Assembly: GCA_036785325.1 (NCBI GenBank)
Contig: JAXIVH010000154.1
Coordinates: forward strand, 310,001-374,000
Direction: 5' to 3'
Length of the DNA: 64,000 nt
Source of the DNA: Urophycis tenuis
Lineage: Eukaryota; Chordata; Actinopteri; Gadiformes; Phycidae
The notes under the pieces are model-generated. The model was not told where the DNA came from and made no database searches. It saw only the letters and a list, made by a program, of their open reading frames with translations. Below are positions 8,791 to 20,596 of the stretch, piece after piece (position 1 is the first letter of the stretch; each line of letters starts with the position of its first letter). A program made the translations under genes and the position numbers.

Positions 8791-11137
8791 TTATATTAAT
8801 TCAAAATGCATTTGTGTAATATTTGATTCACTTAAAATAAATGTTTTAATACAGGGAATGAATCCGAATATCTTTTATGGAAGGGCAAAGACATACAAGG
8901 CACAGGTTGCTATCCCACCAGATGACAGTGAGGATGAGGATGGTGAGATAGATAGTGATGCTGAGGAAGAGGTGGTGGTGGAATCCCTGCAGGGAGAGAG
9001 TGAGGATGAGGTTGAAGATGAAGATGAAGATGAAGATGAGGAGACTTCAGGAGTAGACAGTCGTAGAGTAGACCGTCCTCAGGAAGGCCAGCACGGGGAT
9101 GGAGGTAACAGTAGATTGGTTCAGAGTAGGATAAAAGAATGACTATTTCATGATAAATATATGAATAAGCACTTAGATATTTAATATTACATATGAATTA
9201 ACATTTTCCCTATTATGTTATTCACAGAGCCATATCAAAGAGAAAAGAATTTGAATTGGAGAACCCGTAGAACGATCCTTCCAGTCCCTCAATGGAAAGG
9301 CACACTACCCAAGGCTACATATGTTAAACACCCTGTCCAATACTTTCGAGGCCTTCTCTCAAGAAGCTGCATTCAGAACATGGTTGAGCAAACCAATCTG
9401 TACGCAATTCAGCTGGATCCAAATAAACCAGTGAAAGTTACTGCTGCAGAAATGGAGCAGTTTTTCGGTATATGTTTTCACATGTCGATTTTTGGGCTAC
9501 CAGGAACCAGAATGTACTGGAAGTCTGCTACAAGGGTGGACTGTGTGGCTGATACCATGTCCATGCATCGCTGGGAGGCCATCAAACGCTGTCTGCACTT
9601 CTCTGACAATTTGATCCAGCCGCCTGTTGGGAGACCCTGCATATGACAAGCTGTACAAGGTACGCCCACTTCTTACATCCCTTTTGGAGAAGTTCAATGA
9701 GATTCCAATGGAGGAGCATTTGTGTGTTGACGAGCAGATAGTTCCTTTCAAAGGGAAGCATCATATGAAGCAGTATAACCTGAAGAAACCTAAGCGCTGG
9801 GGGTACAAGGTCTTTGTACTCTCTGACAGCAGTGGCCTCGTCTACAACTTTGAGATATATACAGGGAAAATCCCCCCGTGCGATGGCCTCCCTGACATTG
9901 GAGCAAGTGGCAACATTGTGCTGTCCTTGACCAGCATCATCCCTGGCAACATGTCACACAAGTTGTACTTTGACAACTGGTTCACCAGTGTGGATCTTCA
10001 GGTGATCGAGGCGAAGCGCAAAATTCACTGTGTGGGCACAGTCCGAGCAAACCGTCTGCCAGGGATTAACTTTGCCACAGACAAAGAATTGAAGAGAGGT
10101 AGAGGAGCTTTTGAGGAGAGGGAGACCTTGGTCAAAGGGTCAGCCTTAGAGCAGTGAAGTGGTTTGACAACAGGCCAGTCACTCTCCTCATCATTTGCCT
10201 CAGCAAACCCAACCACTGCTGTTGAAAGATGGGACAAGAAAACGAAGACCACAGTTGAGGTGGAACGTCCAAGCATCGTGACAACATACAATAAGGGCAT
10301 GGGGGGAGTTGACCTTCTCGACTCCCTTATCGCTCTGTACCGCACAAAAATCCGATCCAGAAAGTGGTATCTCAGGCTTGTGTTCCATATGCTGGATTTG
10401 ACGGTTGTTGAGGCCTGGCTCCTTTACCGGAGGGACTGCAGAGACTGTGGTATCCTCCTGAAAGATGTGTTGAGCTTGGCAGAATTCAAGGCAGAGGTGG
10501 CAAGTTGTCTGTGCATGGAGGGAAAGGCCACCTTGAAGAGAAAGGGGAGACCATCACTAGAAGCACCAGCAGAGAAGCTGAAAAAATCGCCTGCAGATGC
10601 ACAGCCATGTGGCATCATCCGCTATGACCAGACAGGTCACTGGCCTGTTTGGGTGGAAAAGAAAGGGAGATGCAAATTCCCCAACTGCTCAGGCATTGTA
10701 AAAGTGCAGTGCTCAAAATGCCAAACTTACCAGTGCTTCAGTGCTGACAGGAATTGTTTCCTGAACTTTCACAAAGAGTGAACAATTTGATGCGTTTCTA
10801 TAGCCATTATGTTTTCTGTTCTTATGGAGTGTTTGCGCTTGTATGGACATGATTTGTCAATGTACTAATCAGTGTTTAATGTGTAGCACATTGTTCAAGT
10901 GTTTTGTTGAATTGGAAAGTGTTTTTAGGAGATTTAGTGTTATTAGATTAAATGTTGTTTTTTGTTCCACGATGGTACAGTGTTGCCTTGAGGCAACAAA
11001 TTTATAAAACTTTAATAAAATTAATTAAAAAAAAAAAACTTTGTTGATTTTGTTATAAGAGTCCATTTTAAGCTAGAAAAACCATACAAACATTTTTTTT
11101 GCCATTGGGATCATAATGCGTACTATAGAGGGTTTAA
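8791..11137 (+). mobile_element. piggyBac transposon, 3' portion
   Basis: It contains a broken piggyBac transposase, a polyadenylation region (AATAAA near 11013) and a candidate right end at about 11128-11137. There GAGGG plus one T precedes TTAA, the piggyBac target. The 5' end is not in the window: the stretch before 8854 is cut by gypsy-1, which suggests gypsy-1 inserted into the 5' region or first intron. The right-terminus call rests only on the TTAA and the CCCTC-like end. Confidence 0.7.
8855..10781 (+). pseudogene. piggyBac-family transposase (PGBD-like), frameshifted
   Basis: piggyBac transposases are DDD nucleases that cut and paste at TTAA. A first coding exon (8855-9104) is very acidic (EDEVEDEDEDEDEE). 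A GT-AG intron (9105-9227) leads into the main exon with continuous phase. The core shows DEQIVPFKGKHHMKQYNLKK (first D), LYFDNWFTSVDL (second D) and KGMGGVDLLDSLIALYR (third D). The C-terminus is a cysteine-rich zinc domain (CKFPNCSG ... CSKCQTYQC). A one-base insertion near 9640 shifts the frame, and a pair of shifts brackets about 10150-10190 with a stop at 10155. It is therefore a pseudogene of about 590 codons. Gypsy-1 lies immediately upstream. Confidence 0.9.
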
Positions 11138-11486
11138 TACTAGTCCAATAGCACTAGAATGACCACATATGACCACAATTTTGAATTTCTCTTCAGGGAT
11201 CAATAAAATAATTTATATTACATATATGTGCAGTCTATACTCTACATTCTGTATATGTGCAAGTTCTGAAGCTTGAAGTACCAGACAACAATTCTTGACT
11301 GAGGCGAGCATGAGAGTGCGATTCCCACTTAAATAGCCCTAGTGCTAAGAAATTAGGGGTCCTTGTAGAACACTGTTCCAAGTAGAGGATCCTACATCAT
11401 AATGACACATCTATAAATCACACTGCTTAATATGATATTTAAGAAAAACACTTAAATTTGACTTCTTTGATATATGGATACTGTAC
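11138..11486. other. Non-coding stretch with a LINE/SINE tail fragment
   Basis: No gene is visible. Bases around 11188-11210 (TTCTCTTCAGGGATCAATAAA) resemble, in the other orientation, the GATCCC(T/G)GAGGGAAATT tails at about 17465 and 56090. This is probably a truncated 3' tail of a LINE or SINE. The rest is AT-rich. Confidence 0.4.
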
Positions 11487-12859
11487 CTGTGCATGAACTC
11501 AAGCCATTTTGTCAAAGGGATGTGAGACTTGGTGAATATTGAGCCATTGTGTACAGACCGTGTGGAACTTTTGTGACGCTCACAGACCCTGAGGGAAAAA
11601 GGCAAAATACTGAGAAGTAGGCAATCACATAAATAATACAAAATATATCATATAACAAGGACTGTTGTAGTGATTTCTACAAGGTTTTATGTTACAGTGA
11701 GTTAATGCTAATTTCAGACTTCTGGCTCTTTAATAGGACATGATACAGTGGTGATAAAAGTGAACCAGGTCCAAATATGTTACAACCAAACATGCTTGCT
11801 GCTATATTGTGCGCCTTGATGGCTAATAACGTTTCTTAAATAACAAAATATAATATAGCTTAAATTAGCAAGTAAGGCCCCGTCCACACGGAGACGATTT
11901 TCGAGTGAAACCGCAAATGTCTTGTGCGCTTAGGCCGAGCGTAAAGACGGAGACGGCGTTTTCGGTGGCTGAAACTGCACCTTTTTGAAACCAGGTCCCA
12001 GGGTGGAAAAGTTGAAAACGTTTCAGGTTTTGGCTTCGTGTGAACACCAGAAACGCAAACGATGATGTCATCGGCCAGAGTCGGAGTGAAATAAATGTGG
12101 AGGATATGCCTTTAGAATGACTCTAGAAATAAAATTGATAATAAATATGGTTATTTATCTCCTTTTGGATTGTCTCCACAAATTAACCATTTAATGGGCG
12201 GGTAAGTGAAAACGCGCCGACCTATATCACCCAACATTGAATATATATTCCAAAATTGATAATTTATAGTCTATCTGATTTTCTAATCAGTGCAAACTAG
12301 TTTACACGTTGGGACGCCAGGATCCGAGAGAGGAAGATGTTGGATGATGAATTGACTGCCTGTGTTTGACTTATCGACTGTCGAGTGGTTTAGGTAGTTT
12401 CATGTTGTTGGGGATCTGTCACTTCTGCAACATGAAACAGTTTTTCGGTGGATTTCTGTAGCTGAAACAGCGCCACACACAGGCCAGGAATATGTACTAC
12501 AGCGTTTCAAGAGCTAGATACGTTTCAGCAACGACTCCATCTTTACGGAGAAATGTCTGGCCCCCCAGCTGAGAAAAACAGGGGGGGGGGGGGGGGGGAG
12601 ATAGTTTTCTAAATCCGGCTTCGTGTGGACGGGGCCTAAGAGCGGAGCTTCTGCTTACCACCACAATCCATCCTTGTTATGGCATTTAACCAGATGCATG
12701 CTACAATTGCATTTTGCGCACTTCATCGTCCTCTTCAGGATACCTCGTTTCTGCATCCACCTAACTACTTCTCTCCTGTTCTTCTTTATATCAGAATGCC
12801 TAATATATTTTAGTAATCCTTTAATTAGTGCCATTGCACAACTGTTCACCTGTCTCTGA
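11487..12859 (-). pseudogene. Merlin/IS1595-like transposase, first two coding exons
   Basis: Exon 1 (about 12849-12659) encodes a basic stretch and then a zinc-ribbon half (MKCAKCNCSMHLVKCHNK). Exon 2 (11588-11487, 102 bp) encodes CERHKSSTRSVHNGSIFTKS and HIPLTKWLEFMH. The exons join in frame across GT-AG borders and restore a W-x-C after the ribbon. The pattern C-x2-C, W-x-C, SVR/N-GSxF, SKxPLxKWL is that of ISXO2/Merlin DDE transposases. The DDE core that should follow is not found, so this is a fragment. The intron (11589-12658) contains the MITE 11876-12636. Family call from motif memory only. Confidence 0.55.
11876..12636. mobile_element. TAA-flanked MITE (761 bp)
   Basis: The ends read GGCCCCGTCCACACGGAG and, on the other strand, GGCCCCGTCCACACGAAGCC. 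It is flanked by TAA on both sides (11873-11875 and 12637-12639). A 3-bp TAA duplication and short G-rich inverted ends fit a PIF/Harbinger-derived MITE. The inside has stem-forming GTTTC/GAAAC strings and a run of about 18 G near 12581-12598. There is no coding capacity. It lies in the intron of the Merlin-like gene. Confidence 0.85.
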
Positions 12860-13354
12860 ACGTATCAGGGGCATGAAAATCACCTGAATCGCGTGTCTTT
12901 ATGACCAGCAGGAAGTACGTCTTCTTCGTCACGCTTTTATTAACGTATGCTCCACGGACCAGACAGAACAGCGACCCCACGTGTGTCTGCAGGAAAATGA
13001 CATCTTCATTTTTGAAAACAGCTTGAAGAATTCATCAGTATTCAATTTCAATGTTGGATCACCTCATTAAACTTGAGAAAAAACGTCCCCAAGTGTTATG
13101 AAATTTTGAATGCAGTTGGCTTTTCTAAATATAAAATTAATATGATTAAGATCAAACCCAATTTTTGTTTCTGAAAATGTAAATCCCACTCTTCAATACA
13201 TTTTTGAACAGTTTACGTTTATCAATAAGAAATATATAACAGAAAATATTTTTGAACAGGAGTGGCGCTCTAATGGTCATACCATTAATGCAAACTTGAA
13301 TTGCAAACTTGAATATACGTGCATTCAACTTGAAGTTGAATGCATGCATAACGT
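12860..13354. other. Non-coding AT-rich stretch
   Basis: No gene, terminal repeats or recognisable element were seen here. Short alternating inverted strings near 13310-13345 (GCATTCAACTTGAA / TTGAATGCATG) form a small palindrome just before segment C. Confidence 0.4.
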
Positions 13355-14016
13355 TACGTGACTGTCCAAAGACAGTTACAGATCAATGTGCAGCAGAGAC
13401 AGGACAGGAGAGCAGCCAACCAGACCTAGCAGTTATCTCCTCTAGAAAGCCACAGCACAGTTCAAAGGAAACAACAACGTCAACGACACGTTACCCACAT
13501 AATTAGCTATTTGAGGTAAGCTAAAGCTACACATGTCATTTGGATTTGCTTGGGGAGTACATACTAACATTTACATCAATCTGTCCCGGTTTAGGTAACA
13601 AATAATTCAGTGACAAATGTTAACGTTAGTTAGCTCTCCCTTAAAAAAGTTTGCTGCTAGCTCTGTAGCCTAAATTAAAAGTACATTACTTTTAATGTTA
13701 ACGTTAAGTATTTTAACGGCAGCCGACATGCTAATGTTATAACATTGGTAGTAGGCTATTCCCTCCTATTTTCACCTAGCTGATTTTAAACAACTAACTT
13801 TACATTTGCCAAACTTACTTTAACTAATGTGTAATGTTAATTAGCTGACATGACATGCATGGTGCTTGTGTTCTTTGCTTTACACAACTTAAGCTAGATG
13901 GAAACCTGTTTCACCAAAAAGACTCAAAGTGGGGAGATGAAGGCAGAGGAATTCTTGCCACAAGTTGTGGAGGAGGCGAACGAGGACCAGACACAAGATA
14001 TGAGAGAGGATCCTAT
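13355..14016 (+). repeat. Segment C, left copy of an inverted pair (with 57583-58108)
   Basis: It matches 58108-57583 on the other strand at high identity. The copy here has an extra piece of about 150 bp at 13620-13770. It includes a short frame starting METCFTKKTQSGEMKAEEFL (from 13898); the partner reads METRFTKKTQGGEMKAEEFL. I do not recognise the protein. The two copies diverge sharply after the codons for REDP (about 14016). It is the outermost element of the mirrored order described in the summary. Confidence 0.75.
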
Positions 14017-14123
14017 AGGCCTCTTTCACAAAAATTGGATATACGTTATTGACATGGTACTTTACTTCCGGCCCTGCGTCAAAGCCACAGAGATAAACGG
14101 TATCGGTAAACGGTAAAACTGTA

Positions 14124-16616
14124 ATGGATAAGGTATACTCAACGTATCTTCTCAATTTGCCAAACATTTCTTTCGCCAATGTTGAAAGGATCGTGGAGGA
14201 GAGGACAATAACGAAGAAAACGAAAATTAAAAAAGGATACAAATTTTTCCACGAAGACTTCATCAACAAGTATGAAGGTAAGTAGCTAGAGAGGTAGTTT
14301 GCATGTTAGCGGCTAGCTACTGAACTGTCAACAACTGTGAACCTAACAGTATTGTGTGTCTTTCTACATGTATCATCATCATAGTATCAAATGTAGTAGA
14401 TGGCCAGGTTTTTGTGAGGACTAGGTGCTACCGGTCTCAAAGGAAAAGCGAGGAGCCTCACAAACTAGAGGTTTGACCATAGATAGCATTAGCCTGTTAA
14501 GTTCCCTGCTGTTGCAGGATTTCTGCTCGCTGCCGTTGCAGCTCTCTTCGCTTCCTCTTACTGCAACGTTCACTCTTGCAGTGTTGGGCAAACTACAGTA
14601 CTTTGACATTGTAGTGAGCTAAAATATCAGTTACTCTGCCATTAATAAAGCTTCACTTCACAAAGGAACCACCCAGTCAAATGTAGAATGCTAAATGACA
14701 CAAACACAGCACGCGTAGTTCAGTACACAATCTGGGATTATAAGAAGTTTCAATTCCAAAGATACTGTAGGCCAACTAGTTGATATTGCAGGAATACTTT
14801 CTAGACTACAGACTTGTTTGTTTCTGTAGCCTTGACTCTGCTCCTTTTCTTTCATCTCATTCCACAAGTTAAAAGTCTCTACTGCTATTTCATCTGTTTC
14901 TGTCATGTTCGTCAAGTAATTCCTATTCATTTATGTACAGATATCACTTGCTGTTGACAGTGGACACCTGGTGACGTTTTCTTGTAGCTGTACAGCAGGA
15001 AAAGGGTTTTGCAACCACATTGTGGCCCTACTACATCAGACAGCACATTATTCACAGTATGGCATGCAGTCTGTCCCTCCAGCTCTGGCCTGCACAAGCG
15101 ATCTTCAGCGATGGCATAGACCGAGAACTCAGGTGCGTGTAAGATAAAGTGGTTTATTTACTCTGTTTATTTACTCTAACCCTACGGCATACTCACATTT
15201 TGGAGTAACTATGCTCAGACAGGCTACACACACACACACACACACACACGGAGCGAGAGAGACTGTAGAATGAGTAGTAGAACAACTCTTGCAAAAGTTG
15301 TCATATTTTATCTTTACTTTTAGGGAATCCATCCAGAACCTGTAAGTGAAGTGGTGGTCTGAAAGTCAACCACAGCTGGCAAGAGTGGCTTCGGTCCACA
15401 TTGTACCAGGCATATGCAGGTAACAATATATGCCCATTTTACTGTTGCTACTGCTAAATAGTTCTGACTTCATATACTGATGGTTAAATGTATCTATGTT
15501 GAACCTTTGAGGCTTCCCTGGAAATGTTTTACAAAATTACCACAGTATTTGCCTATTTTTCCTCTTTTAAAACACACCCCTTTTCCCAACAAATCAGCTG
15601 AAATAAATAAGAGGGGCCATTTTTATTTATATTGTTGCTTTTTAGGACCATTTCCTGACCCTGATTTGATGGCTGCTGGCCCCAAGCTACGTGAGGAAGA
15701 ACCCCAGCCTCTCATTGCTCTCGTGTTGGATGGCTTGTCTGAAATTGAGCTGGTTCCATCTAAATTTGGCCCAGTCCCATTTGGATGCCCTATGTCATAC
15801 CTTTGTCCACCTGAAACATCCAATGACCTTATCCAGCACAACTTGGCTCCTGAATTCCCAGATCTACCGCTTCCTTGGTATCAGTATCCTGTCTCTAACT
15901 TGGACTTTGTTCCTACATTGCACCAGCAATTGCACCTACTGTCATTGCGAGTATCATTTGAAATGGCCAGTGAAATTGAGAAGGGTACCAGGCAACAGTA
16001 AACATGTCCAGCGTGGGTGCAGTTACATCAACCACGGCTAACAGCCGGTCGCTTTCGAGAGGCCTGTGCCACCTGGGGGGGGAGTGTGGATCCTGTGGCT
16101 TCAGCAAAAGCCCTTGCTACCCAGATGATAAGGGGCTCTAGCAAGCAAACAGCTGCAATGAAGCGAGGTTTGCAGATGGAGCCAGAGGTCCTGGCAAGCT
16201 ATTCTGAATTAATGCGAGTTAACGTGCTGCCTGTTGGGCTTGTCATTTCCCCTGAAGCACCGCATCTTGGGGCTAGTCCTGATGGTAGGGTCTATGACCC
16301 TTCAGAGTCACCGCCATTTGGACTTGTAGAAGTGAAGAGCACCACAAAACATGATGTTTCGCAGGTTGCACACCTTAAGAGGGAAAATGGAAATGTCATC
16401 CTCAGGCAGTCACACCGGTACTACTGGCAGGTCCAGGGACAGTTAGCAGTAACTGGGCTTGAGTGGTGTGACTTTGTCACAGATACTCAGGCAGAATTAT
16501 ATGTAGAAAGAATTTTCCGAGATGATGCATTCATACTCAAAATGAAGGACAAATTAGACCTTTTCTACTACACCACATACATGGATGTGTACTGCAATGA
16601 AATGAAATCCACCTGA
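14124..16616 (+). pseudogene. SWIM zinc finger / YqaJ nuclease gene of ISL2EU type (ISL2EU-1)
   Basis: ISL2EU elements carry, besides the transposase, a protein with a SWIM zinc finger and a YqaJ (lambda-exonuclease-like PD-(D/E)XK) domain; its function in transposition is not known. Exons seen: 14124-14277 (ends KGYKFFHEDFINKYEG), 14941-15132 (SWIM: CSCTAGKGFCNHIVALL, C-x-C-x6-C-x-H), 15324-15419, and 15646-16616 (nuclease). The nuclease core shows GLQMEPEVLASYSELM, GASPDGRVYD and the catalytic LVEVKST. All splice sites are GT-AG. Phases suggest one exon is missing between the first two. Breaks: TGA at 15360, a shift in the same exon, and TAA at 15999-16001. No transposase gene accompanies it. 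Confidence 0.82.
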
Positions 16617-16789
16617 AGCAGAGGCAGGGTTTACCCAGGCTAATGGACTTGTGTGTCTTGAAAATATTTACTGTGTTGCTATAATGTGATTTGTTTTTTT
16701 GTTATTCAGTTGTGCATACTCATCAGTTAAATGAATTACTCAACATTGCCTGAGTCATGGCACTCAAGGCCCGGAATGGTTATGAATTC
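16617..16789. other. 3' flank of ISL2EU-1 YqaJ gene
   Basis: An AT-rich stretch follows the YqaJ stop and runs up to segment B. No terminal repeat could be placed, so the end of ISL2EU-1 is unknown. Confidence 0.35.
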
Positions 16790-16963
16790 CCCAAATACTA
16801 GGGGTGGCTAACCTGCATTCTTTACTTTCAACATGGCGTTTTTGACAGTTCTTCCAGTTGAACTGCTGTCTGGCTTTAATAAAGCAGCAAATGCTGTTTC
16901 TGACTGAAGTAGGCAGAGAGGTTTACAATATTCTTTTGAGGGTTACATCGGGAAGATTTTGAA

Positions 16964-19881
16964 TTGTCCACCCTGTCCCTGCCTGTGCACTCATCATTTG
17001 AATGCCTTGCGTTTAAATGCAAGCCGCCACATTCCTTCACAGTTCTCCTGATTTACCGCCCCCCCAAACCAAACCCAGCCTTCATCCCCGAAATACATGA
17101 CCTCCTCACAACACTCTGCACAAACCCAGGGAAAATCATCATAATTGGTGATTTCAACATTCATGTTAACAACACCCCATCTTACTCTGTAGCTGAATTC
17201 CTCAATCTCATCCTCACCCAACACGTCAATGTCCCAACACACTCCAGAGGCCACACCCTTGATTTGGTGATCTCAAATTGCTCCTCCATCAGCAATCTCT
17301 CGGTGCACGATTTGGGCGTATCCGACCACAAGGCCGTCTCAATGGAGCTACCCACCTTGTCCCCTCTCAATAAGCCCAGCAGACAAATCAAGTTCAGGAA
17401 CCTTAAAAACATCAACCCCTTTAGAATAGAATAGACCCACCCTTTAGAATAGAATTACTGATTTGATCCCGTGAGGGAAATTTGGTCTTCTGCATTTAAC
17501 CCAATCGTGAATTAGTGACACACTCAGAACACAGTGATGGTGAAGCACACAGTGAGGTGAAGCACACACTTAAACCCGATGCAGTGAGCTGCCTGCAACA
17601 GCGGCGGCGCTCGGGGAGCAGTGAGGGGTTAGGTGCCTTGCTCAAGGGCACTTCAGCCATGCGCACTGGTCGGGGTTTGAACCGGCGACCCTCCGGTTAC
17701 AAATCCAAAGCCCTAACCAGTAGGCCGGCTGCCCCACACCCTGACTGCTGATCTCCAACATCTCTCCACTGCCAACCCCTCTTCAGTCACCGAGTCTGTG
17801 GATCTCTACAACTCTTCACTCACCACCCTTCTGGACCGCCATGCCCCACTCAAGCCTAGAACTGTCACCTTCGCACGCTCAGCCCCCTGGTACACTGGTG
17901 AGCTACGCTTGCTCAAAAGAACGGGCCGTGTCCTTGAACGGCGATTCAAGGACTCTGGGCTTGTGATTCACAAGCTAGCCTACCGGGAACATCAGAGGGC
18001 CTACAGCAAGTCCCTCAGCGAAGCACGCTCACGGTTCTACTCCAACTTAATCAACAATAACCCCGGTAACTCCAAGCAGCTTTTCTCAACCATAAATCAC
18101 CTCCTCAATCCCCGGACCCCCCTACACTCAGTTAATACGCAGGAGCGGTGCAACAGCTTCATCTCCTTTTTTAAAACTAAGGTAGACAACATCCGCTCCA
18201 CTCTCTCTGCCCCCCCCACCTCCATGCCCCCCCCTCCCTCTGCCCCCCCTCCATCCTCAGTCAATTCGGCAGGCCTTCAGTCCTCTCAGCTGCTCTGCAG
18301 TTTCACCAACATCACACAGCATGACACTGAAGACATCCTGAGACAGATGAAGCCCTCCACCTGTGCCCTGGACCCATTTCCCTCTGCCCTCATAAAAAGT
18401 CACTCTTTTGCAATAAGTCCCTTGATCACCAAAATCATCAATCAGTCCCTCCAGTCCGGCCATGTCCCCACATCCCTGAAAACTGCTGTCATCAAGCCAC
18501 TACTCAAAAAGCCCACTCTTGACCCAGAACCACTTGCCAACTACCGCCCCATCTCCAATCTCCCTTTCATTTCAAAAGTGTTGGAAAAGGTGGTCTCTGC
18601 CCAACTCCACAACCACCTCACTACAAACAGTTTATATGAGAAGTTTCAGTCCGGTTTCCGTTCTGGTCACAGTACGGAAACTGCTCTGGTCAGGGTCACC
18701 AATGACCTGCTGCTGGCAGCTGATGCTGGCTCTCCATCACTTCTCATCCTCCTGGACCTCACAGCAGCATTCGACATCGTTGACCACCACATCCTTCTAC
18801 ACCGCCTCCACTCTTCCATCGGACTTTCTGGCTCCACCCTGGCTTGGTTTACATCATACCTCACTGACAGAACAGAATCCCTGGGAGGTGCAAATTCAGT
18901 CACACACTCCGTCACCTGTGGGGTCCCTCAAGGCTCAGTCCTAGGCCCCACCCTCTTCACCCTGTACATGCTCCCCCTTGGTTGTGTCATCAGCCGGCAT
19001 GGAATGTCTTTCCATTGCTATGCTGATGACACCCAACTATATATTAAAACAAACCCAACACCCTCTGCAGCCCTATCCACAGTTTCCACCTGCCTGGAGG
19101 AGATAAAGGCGTGGATGACGGCAAATTTCCTGCAACTGAACAGTTCTAAGACAGAAGCCATTCTTGTTGGCACCCCACACCAGATCCGGTCATCCACTAT
19201 CACCAGCATCACCTTCTCCGGTCACGACATCCACTTTTCACCCTCAGTCACAAATCTTGGTGTCAAAATGGACCCTCACATTACTTTTGAGGCCCACATC
19301 AAACATCTGTCCAAAACTTCCTTTTTCCACCTGAGAAACATCTCTAAACTCCGCCCCTCACTCACTCTCCCCGACGCCGAGAAACTTGTCCACGCCTTCA
19401 TCTCCTCCAGGCTGGACTACTGCAACTCACTCCTCATCGGGATCCCCAACAAGAACATCCAGCAGCTCCAGTACATTCAAAACTGCGCTGCCAGGATCCT
19501 GATGAGGGTGCGGAAGTACCAGCACATCACACCCATCCTCAAATCCCTCCATTGGCTTCCGGTTCAGTTCAGAATTCAATTCAAGGTTTCCCTTTTATCC
19601 CACCAGTGTCTCCATGGCTCTGCCCCCCCCCCCCCCCCACCCTACCTCAAAGAACTCATCCCCCCCACTCATCTTCACGTCATCTCCGGTCTGAGCATGC
19701 AAACCACATCACACAAACCAGGACAAAACTCAGGACTATGGGCGACCGAGCCTTCAGCGCTGCTGCACCCAGTCTGTGGAATGCTCTCCCTGACCATCTA
19801 AGGGCACCACAGACTGTGGACTCTTTTAAAAAAGGCCTAAAGACTAGGGCTGTCGCGGTTAAGGAATTTCTCCTGCGGTGA
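16964..19881 (+). pseudogene. L2-1 ORF2: partial endonuclease and reverse transcriptase
   Basis: The endonuclease part (16964-17430) shows VLLIYRPPKPNPAF, IIIIGDFNIHV and VSDHKAVSMEL of the APE-like fold. After the SINE, the RT part runs 17798-19801 in the same phase. It shows YRPISNLPFISKVLEK, QSGFRSGHSTETAL, LLDLTAAFDIVDH, GVPQGSVLGPTLF and the catalytic YADDTQLYI. The C-terminal part has SRLDYCNSLLIGIP. At about 19620-19635 a C-run shifts the frame; the tail continues in another frame as MGDRAFSAAAPSLWNALP. The protein is close to that of L2-2 at 29988. It is inactive because of truncation, the SINE and the shift. Confidence 0.9.
17420..17740 (-). mobile_element. tRNA-derived SINE inserted in L2-1
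   Basis: Read on the minus strand it starts GGGGCAGCCGGCCTACTGG, with an A-box-like TGGTTAGGGC and a B box (GGTTCAAACCCC, about 17671-17683). The tail reaches TCACGGGATCAAAT near 17465, a motif shared with a LINE tail at 56090. Repeats of TTTAGAATAGAAT around 17419-17457 may be a duplicated target or tail. The SINE splits the LINE frame between endonuclease and RT. Confidence 0.75.
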
Positions 19882-20596
19882 GTGAGAGCGGCTCAACACC
19901 GCGGTGTGCGGTGATACCGCCGCCCCCTTAAATAAAACGCTAAGCTAGCAATGTTTTTATTAATTGGGCTAATAAATTATAAATGTCTAAACTCACAGTA
20001 TAGTAATAGTAATAGATACATACAAATAAAGCATATTATTATATAATTATAAAAAGACATGACAATGTTATATTATAACACTTCTTAGTTTATTGAACTG
20101 TTGTTCAGAACAATCAGACTTTTAACGCTAAATCTTCCAGTGCAACAGCATCTTAAACATCACAGCTGAAATGAAAAAACAAGCGCCCGTCTTTTAAACA
20201 CAGGCTTTAAGCTGTACGATTTATACCTGGGCAATGTCCTTGTTGCGCGCGAGAAAAACCAGCATTTGTGGTACCTTTTGAGGTTTTCGAGATGATCGGA
20301 GTGGAGTTACAATATTTCCAGCGGCACTGAAAACTCTCTCCGATTGTGCGCTTGTTGCGCAGATGCACATGTATTTCGGGCGACTTTGGAGAGGAGAGGA
20401 AATCTACCTTTGTTTTCGCGCCACGTCTCCCAAAGGGGAGACGTAACATTAGGCTTTGAGGCAAGTGTAGCTGCCATCTCTCCCGCTCTCTCCCGTCATG
20501 TTGGTTACGTGCGGTGGTGGCGGTGGCTCAACATACACCGCGGTGCGCCTCTTAGCACCGCGGTTATTCATTTTTGCGGTTATCGCGACAGCCCTA
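19845..20596. mobile_element. hAT MITE with 8-bp duplication CTAAAGAC
   Basis: The ends TAGGGCTGTCGCG and CGCGACAGCCCTA form inverted repeats. The octamer CTAAAGAC flanks it exactly (19837-19844 and 20597-20604), the hAT signature. It sits in the 3' part of L2-1, which reads through cleanly if it is removed. It holds a decayed transposase end on the minus strand, listed separately. Confidence 0.95.
20160..20385 (-). pseudogene. hAT transposase dimerisation-domain remnant
   Basis: The minus strand encodes SERVFSAAGNIVTPLRSS followed by VFLARNKD in one frame. This is the conserved C-terminal hAT dimerisation motif. No start or DDE core is left. It tells that the 752-bp element derives from an autonomous hAT by internal deletion. 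Confidence 0.7.
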
